Below are positions 6,253 through 8,859 of a DNA stretch of 8,859 nucleotides, piece after piece (the first letter of the stretch is position 1; the number at the start of each line of letters is the position of its first letter). The notes under the pieces are model-generated. The model searched no databases. It had not been told where the DNA came from and was given only the letters and a program-made list of their open reading frames with translations. A program made the translations under genes and the position numbers. Where the stretch lies: NCBI GenBank assembly GCA_945910665.1, contig CAMDZK010000034.1:1-8859 (forward strand). The letters run 5' to 3'. The stretch is from an uncultured Peptostreptococcaceae bacterium (GTDB taxonomy: Bacteria; Bacillota; Clostridia; Tissierellales; Peptoniphilaceae).

Positions 6253-7476
6253 ATGCATCAATCAGTATTAGACGAATTAAAAGAGCGAGGGTACCTCGAT
6301 CAAACGACCCATGAAGAAGAACTCAGAGAATTATTACGAGACGCAAAGCTCACCTTCTACATCGGATTCGACGCTACGGCAGACTCGCTCACCTTAGGCC
6401 ATTTTGTCCAAATCATGGTCATGAAACGCATGCAAAATCACGGCCATCGCCCCATTGCCCTTTTAGGTGCTGGAACGACGATGATCGGTGACCCATCCGG
6501 CAGAAATGACATGCGCGGGCTCATGACGAAAGAACAAATTGACCACAATGCCGCTTGTTTTGAAGAGCAATTGAGCCGTTTCTTAGACTTTTCCGAAGGA
6601 AAAGCCATCTTTGATAACAACGCCAACTGGCTCTTAGAACCGAAATACTTAGACTTTATGCGCGATGTGGGCGTTCACTTTAGTGTCAGCCGCATGCTCG
6701 CCATGGACTCTTACAAAAATCGACTCCAAGACGGCCTTACTTTCTTTGAATTCGGTTACCTCCTCCTTCAATCCTACGACTTCTTAGTCTTGTACCGTCG
6801 CCATAACTGCCGCATGCAAATGGGCGGAAGTGATCAATGGTCCAACATTATTGGCGGAATGGAACTCGTCCGTAAAGTAGAAGGAGAGCAAGTCTACGGC
6901 ATGACCTTCAAACTCTTAACCACCGCATCTGGCGAAAAAATGGGAAAAAGCCAAAAAGGAGCCGTTTGGTTAGACAGAAACAAAACCACACCATACGAAA
7001 TGTACCAATACCTTCGCAATGTGGACGACCGCGACGTAGAAAAATTCCTCTTACAACTCACCTTCGTACCAACGGAAGAATGTAAAGAATTAGGAAAACT
7101 GGGAGGCGAACGCATTAACGAAGGAAAAGAGCGTTTAGCGTATGAAGTCGTAAAAATTATCCACTCCGAAGAAGATGCGAAAAACGCACAAGAAACTTCT
7201 CGTGCTCTCTTCTCTGGCGGTGGTGTCGACGAAAATATGCCAAGTTCAGAAGTAGAAATTCCTGCAGAAGGAATCGGCCTTCTCTCTCTTCTCCAAGAAA
7301 TTGGACTCACCAAAAGTAATGGCGAAGGAAGACGTTTAGTGGAACAGGGTGGTATTTCTATCGACGATGTAAAAATTGAAGATCCAGGATTTGTAGTCAA
7401 AAAAGACGATTACACCGAGGGAAGCTTTGTCATTAAAAAAGGAAAGAAAGTCTTCCACAAAGTTGAAATGAAGTAA
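6253..7476 (+). CDS. tyrS: Tyrosyl-tRNA synthetase
   Basis: A cytoplasmic class I synthetase of 407 residues that activates tyrosine with ATP and charges tRNA-Tyr. The catalytic domain shows YIGFDATADSLTLGHF (36-51), with the HIGH-type signature as LGHF, and KMGKS (229-233) as the KMSKS loop. Tyrosine-binding residues Y169, Q173 and D176 (FEFGYLLLQSYD) and GGSDQW (191-196) are all in place, with Y36 and D40 at the other side of the pocket. A C-terminal S4-like RNA-binding domain occupies about 340-407 (IGLTKSNGEGRRLVEQGG...). No key residue is missing and the length is normal for the TyrS group. The ATG at 6253 has AAGGAGG (6239-6245) seven bases upstream. It is a single-gene unit controlled by the T-box leader and closed by the terminator just after its TAA. 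Confidence 0.98.
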   Translation: MHQSVLDELKERGYLDQTTHEEELRELLRDAKLTFYIGFDATADSLTLGHFVQIMVMKRMQNHGHRPIALLGAGTTMIGDPSGRNDMRGLMTKEQIDHNAACFEEQLSRFLDFSEGKAIFDNNANWLLEPKYLDFMRDVGVHFSVSRMLAMDSYKNRLQDGLTFFEFGYLLLQSYDFLVLYRRHNCRMQMGGSDQWSNIIGGMELVRKVEGEQVYGMTFKLLTTASGEKMGKSQKGAVWLDRNKTTPYEMYQYLRNVDDRDVEKFLLQLTFVPTEECKELGKLGGERINEGKERLAYEVVKIIHSEEDAKNAQETSRALFSGGGVDENMPSSEVEIPAEGIGLLSLLQEIGLTKSNGEGRRLVEQGGISIDDVKIEDPGFVVKKDDYTEGSFVIKKGKKVFHKVEMK

Positions 7477-7479
7477 AAC

Positions 7480-7503
7480 AAAAACCGCCAAACGGCGGTT
7501 TTT
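7480..7503. terminator. Bidirectional intrinsic terminator between tyrS and the LCP gene
   Basis: AAAAACCGCC (7480-7489) and GGCGGTTTTT (7494-7503) are perfect complements around an AAAC loop. The GC core is ACCGCC/GGCGGT, with a T-run on the 3' side of either strand. It serves tyrS rightward and the LCP gene leftward. It overlaps two bases of the LCP TAA stop (7502-7504); only 25 bases separate the two stops. Confidence 0.92.
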
Positions 7504-8623
7504 ATTCTTCCCAATCACTTGATTCTTCTATATATTCTTCTACATACTCTTCTGTGGGTTCTACATATTCTTCACTGTATTCTTCGTAATACTCTTCTTC
7601 CACATAAGGTTCTTCAACCGAAGGCTCCTCATAGGTGTTATCCATGTATTCTTCGTAGGTATCTTCCGTTTCATCGTAATAACCATCGGATTCTACCTCT
7701 TCTACAACCGTGTGCACGGGAGCGATTTTATATTCACTTAAGTATTGGTCCACAATTTTTTGTGTTTCGAATTGATCGTACACAGCATAATAAATGCCAT
7801 CGATATCCTGCGCTTCCCCAGGAATATGCGTCGTTTGAATTTTATCGGAACTGAAGTTCGTCGCCATGGGAATTAAATCTTTCAACTTCGCAAAACTAAT
7901 ATTTGTCTGTACTTCATCATAAAAAGTGTCGAGCATAATTGGAAGCTTTGGTAAATTGGTAGGCTTCAGCATTTCTTTTACAATTTGTGTAACTAGATGT
8001 TGCTGTGCTTGTAAGCGCCCAATATCACCATTCTCATAGCCTTTACGAAAACGAGCAAGCATGAGTGCTTCGTTGCCATCAATTTTTTGCACACCTGGGT
8101 GTAAATCTACATCCGGATTCCATGTGCGTATGCGCACGGGCACATCGACTTCTACGCCACCCAATGCATCGACAATATGTTCCACCGATTCAAAGCTAAA
8201 TTGCATGAAATAATCTAGGTCAATCCCCAAAAATTCACGAATTGTACGCATCGTCAACTGCATGCCACCAAAGGCATTCGCGTGATTGATTTTGTCGTAA
8301 CCATGCTCTTCGTCAATAAATACGCGCGTATCTCTTGGTATCGAGATGAGGTGAATGTCTCCGGTTGAGAATTTGACATGGACGAGCATGAGCGTATCTG
8401 TACGAGACCAGAGCTGTTCTCCCTCTTCGTCTACCCCGGCAATGAGGAACAAGAGCTCATCATCAACGATTTGTTCGATGACATTCCCTTCACCAAGCTC
8501 TTCCCCTTTGATTTCGTCCACTTTTATTTTTTGCACTTTTGGCAACGCAAAATTGGAGGCAGCAAAGATGCCTCCAAAAATGAGTAATGAAATGAGAAAG
8601 GTAATGAAACCAATTTTTCTCAT
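7502..8623 (-). CDS. LytR-CpsA-Psr (LCP) family wall-polymer ligase with acidic C-terminal tail
   Basis: A 373-residue membrane-anchored protein. LCP enzymes transfer lipid-linked anionic glycans (teichoic acids, capsule, teichuronic-type polymers) to peptidoglycan on the outer face of the membrane. A single N-terminal transmembrane segment (about 4-24) is followed by the LCP domain (about 55-220). Motifs visible are LLFLIAGVD (57-65), SRTDTLML (73-80; R74, D76), ISIPRDTR (93-100; R97, D98, R100), YDKINHANAFGG (109-120), and LARFRKGYENGDIGRLQAQQ (189-208) with R191, R193, D200, R203 and Q206, the usual phosphate and carrier-binding set. Residues 305-373 form a Glu/Tyr-rich tail not belonging to the catalytic fold. 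The ATG (8621-8623) follows an AAGGGAGG site with short spacing. Older annotations call the family transcriptional attenuators; the ligase role is better supported. The nearby polysaccharide genes make a surface glycan a plausible substrate, but this gene is not in their operon. Confidence 0.93.
   Translation of the reverse strand: MRKIGFITFLISLLIFGGIFAASNFALPKVQKIKVDEIKGEELGEGNVIEQIVDDELLFLIAGVDEEGEQLWSRTDTLMLVHVKFSTGDIHLISIPRDTRVFIDEEHGYDKINHANAFGGMQLTMRTIREFLGIDLDYFMQFSFESVEHIVDALGGVEVDVPVRIRTWNPDVDLHPGVQKIDGNEALMLARFRKGYENGDIGRLQAQQHLVTQIVKEMLKPTNLPKLPIMLDTFYDEVQTNISFAKLKDLIPMATNFSSDKIQTTHIPGEAQDIDGIYYAVYDQFETQKIVDQYLSEYKIAPVHTVVEEVESDGYYDETEDTYEEYMDNTYEEPSVEEPYVEEEYYEEYSEEYVEPTEEYVEEYIEESSDWEE
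7505..7711 (-). repeat. Low-complexity Glu/Tyr-rich tail-coding region of the LCP gene
   Basis: These bases code for the last 69 residues of the LCP protein. I count 27 Glu, 5 Asp and 12 Tyr and no Lys or Arg. Short units such as EEY, EEYV and YVEE recur, mirrored in the DNA by repeated TATTCTTC-like blocks on the plus strand. Such DNA can gain or lose units by slippage. Confidence 0.85.
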
Positions 8624-8645
8624 AATGCCTCCCTTGCAAAGTGGA

Positions 8646-8667
8646 TATGATAGCTTATTATATCATA
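8646..8667. promoter_or_regulatory. Inverted repeat over the LCP promoter (candidate operator)
   Basis: TATGATA (8646-8652) and TATCATA (8661-8667) are a perfect 7-bp inverted repeat with an 8-base spacer. The repeat covers the -10 box and the expected start of transcription of the LCP gene, where a repressor would sit. AT-richness means chance is possible. Confidence 0.45.
8657..8665 (-). promoter_or_regulatory. Extended -10 promoter of the LCP gene
   Basis: On the minus strand the sequence TGATATAAT gives a perfect TATAAT (8657-8662) preceded by the TG of an extended -10 element. No good -35 box lies 17 bases upstream (CTAAAT), which is normal for extended -10 promoters. The predicted start is about 25-30 bases before the ATG. 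Confidence 0.65.
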
Positions 8668-8681
8668 AATTCCCCTAAAAT

Positions 8682-8859
8682 TTAGGCAAGTTCAAGGGCG
8701 ACTTCCATCATTTGTGTAAAACTTTTCTGTCTTTCTTCCGGTGTAGTCTCTTCAGTATGGAGCAGAGAATCGGATACGGTCAAAATTGTAAGTGCATTCA
8801 CCCCAGCCGCTGCAGCATTCATATACAGTGCGTAACTTTCCATTTCCTTGGCCAATACA
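8682..8859 (-). CDS. deoD: Purine nucleoside phosphorylase, DeoD type, C-terminal end (partial)
   Basis: The last 58 codons of a gene entering from the right edge. Hexameric DeoD-type enzymes split purine (deoxy)nucleosides with phosphate to give the free base and (deoxy)ribose-1-phosphate in the cytoplasm. The fragment contains [13 protein letters not shown], matching the VEMEAAGIY-type stretch with the ribose-binding Met-Glu pair. [11 protein letters not shown] follows, whose Ser-Asp supplies the catalytic aspartate, and then [10 protein letters not shown], containing the arginine that pairs with that aspartate in DeoD enzymes. It ends MMEVALELA, a few residues shorter than the Escherichia coli protein. 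The TAA is at 8682-8684. It points the same way as the LCP gene, 58 bases upstream of that start. There is no convincing terminator between them, so some read-through into the LCP gene is possible. Confidence 0.9.
   Translation of the reverse strand, partial: VLAKEMESYALYMNAAAAGVNALTILTVSDSLLHTEETTPEERQKSFTQMMEVALELA

Noticed and set aside
6894..7400. 168-codon open frame on the minus strand inside tyrS
   Set aside because: Fully antisense to a conserved gene, Ser/Pro-rich shadow composition, no ribosome site, no recognisable domain.
7519..7854. Leu/His-rich plus-strand open frame opposite the LCP tail
   Set aside because: It is the mirror of the low-complexity Glu/Tyr coding region and has no independent support.
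8674..8686. Palindrome CCTAAA-A-TTTAGG over the deoD stop codon as a terminator
   Set aside because: AT-rich, one-base centre, and no T-run after it on the minus strand; it is more likely chance or part of the LCP promoter upstream region.

Overview
The window looks chromosomal and comes from a Gram-positive bacterium of the Bacillota. The signs are a tyrS gene under a T-box leader, strong AAGGAG/GGAGG ribosome-binding sites, sigma-A-type promoters with 17-bp spacers, and a LytR-CpsA-Psr (LCP) wall-polymer ligase. I cannot place the genus. A clostridial or tissierellial lineage is a guess from the gene mix, not a result.

Layout. Positions 1-3629 are a minus-strand polysaccharide operon. It is transcribed from a promoter at 3666-3694 and reads: nucleotide-sugar dehydrogenase (UDP-GlcNAc 6-dehydrogenase type, GTG start), GT4 glycosyltransferase, ExoA-like membrane GT2 glycosyltransferase, and the first 49 codons of a second GT4 enzyme. 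The last three genes are joined by two ATGA stop/start overlaps. A hairpin separates the dehydrogenase from the glycosyltransferases. Positions 3737-6043 hold a divergent plus-strand pair from its own promoter: an exported protein of unknown function, then a multi-spanning O-antigen ligase/polymerase-like protein. Positions 6027-7503 form the tyrS unit: promoter inside the 3' end of the polymerase gene, tyrosine T-box leader with terminator and antiterminator, tyrosyl-tRNA synthetase, and a bidirectional terminator. The minus-strand LCP gene (7502-8623) converges on tyrS and has an unusual acidic, tyrosine-rich tail. Its promoter region (8646-8667) carries an inverted repeat. The C-terminal end of a deoD-type purine nucleoside phosphorylase (8682-8859) runs off the right edge.

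How the genes may work together (inference). The dehydrogenase would supply a UDP-N-acetylhexosaminuronic acid. The glycosyltransferases would build a repeat unit on a lipid carrier, and the O-antigen ligase-like protein would polymerise or transfer it outside the membrane. The LCP protein could attach the finished polymer to peptidoglycan. The exported protein of unknown function, co-transcribed with the polymerase, is the least understood part. tyrS and deoD are housekeeping genes flanking or embedded in this region. No CRISPR array, insertion sequence, tRNA or rRNA was seen, and no stretch over 300 bases lacks a gene. I saw no clearly new system; the best leads are the polymerase-linked exported protein, the LCP tail and an oddity in the T-box bulge.
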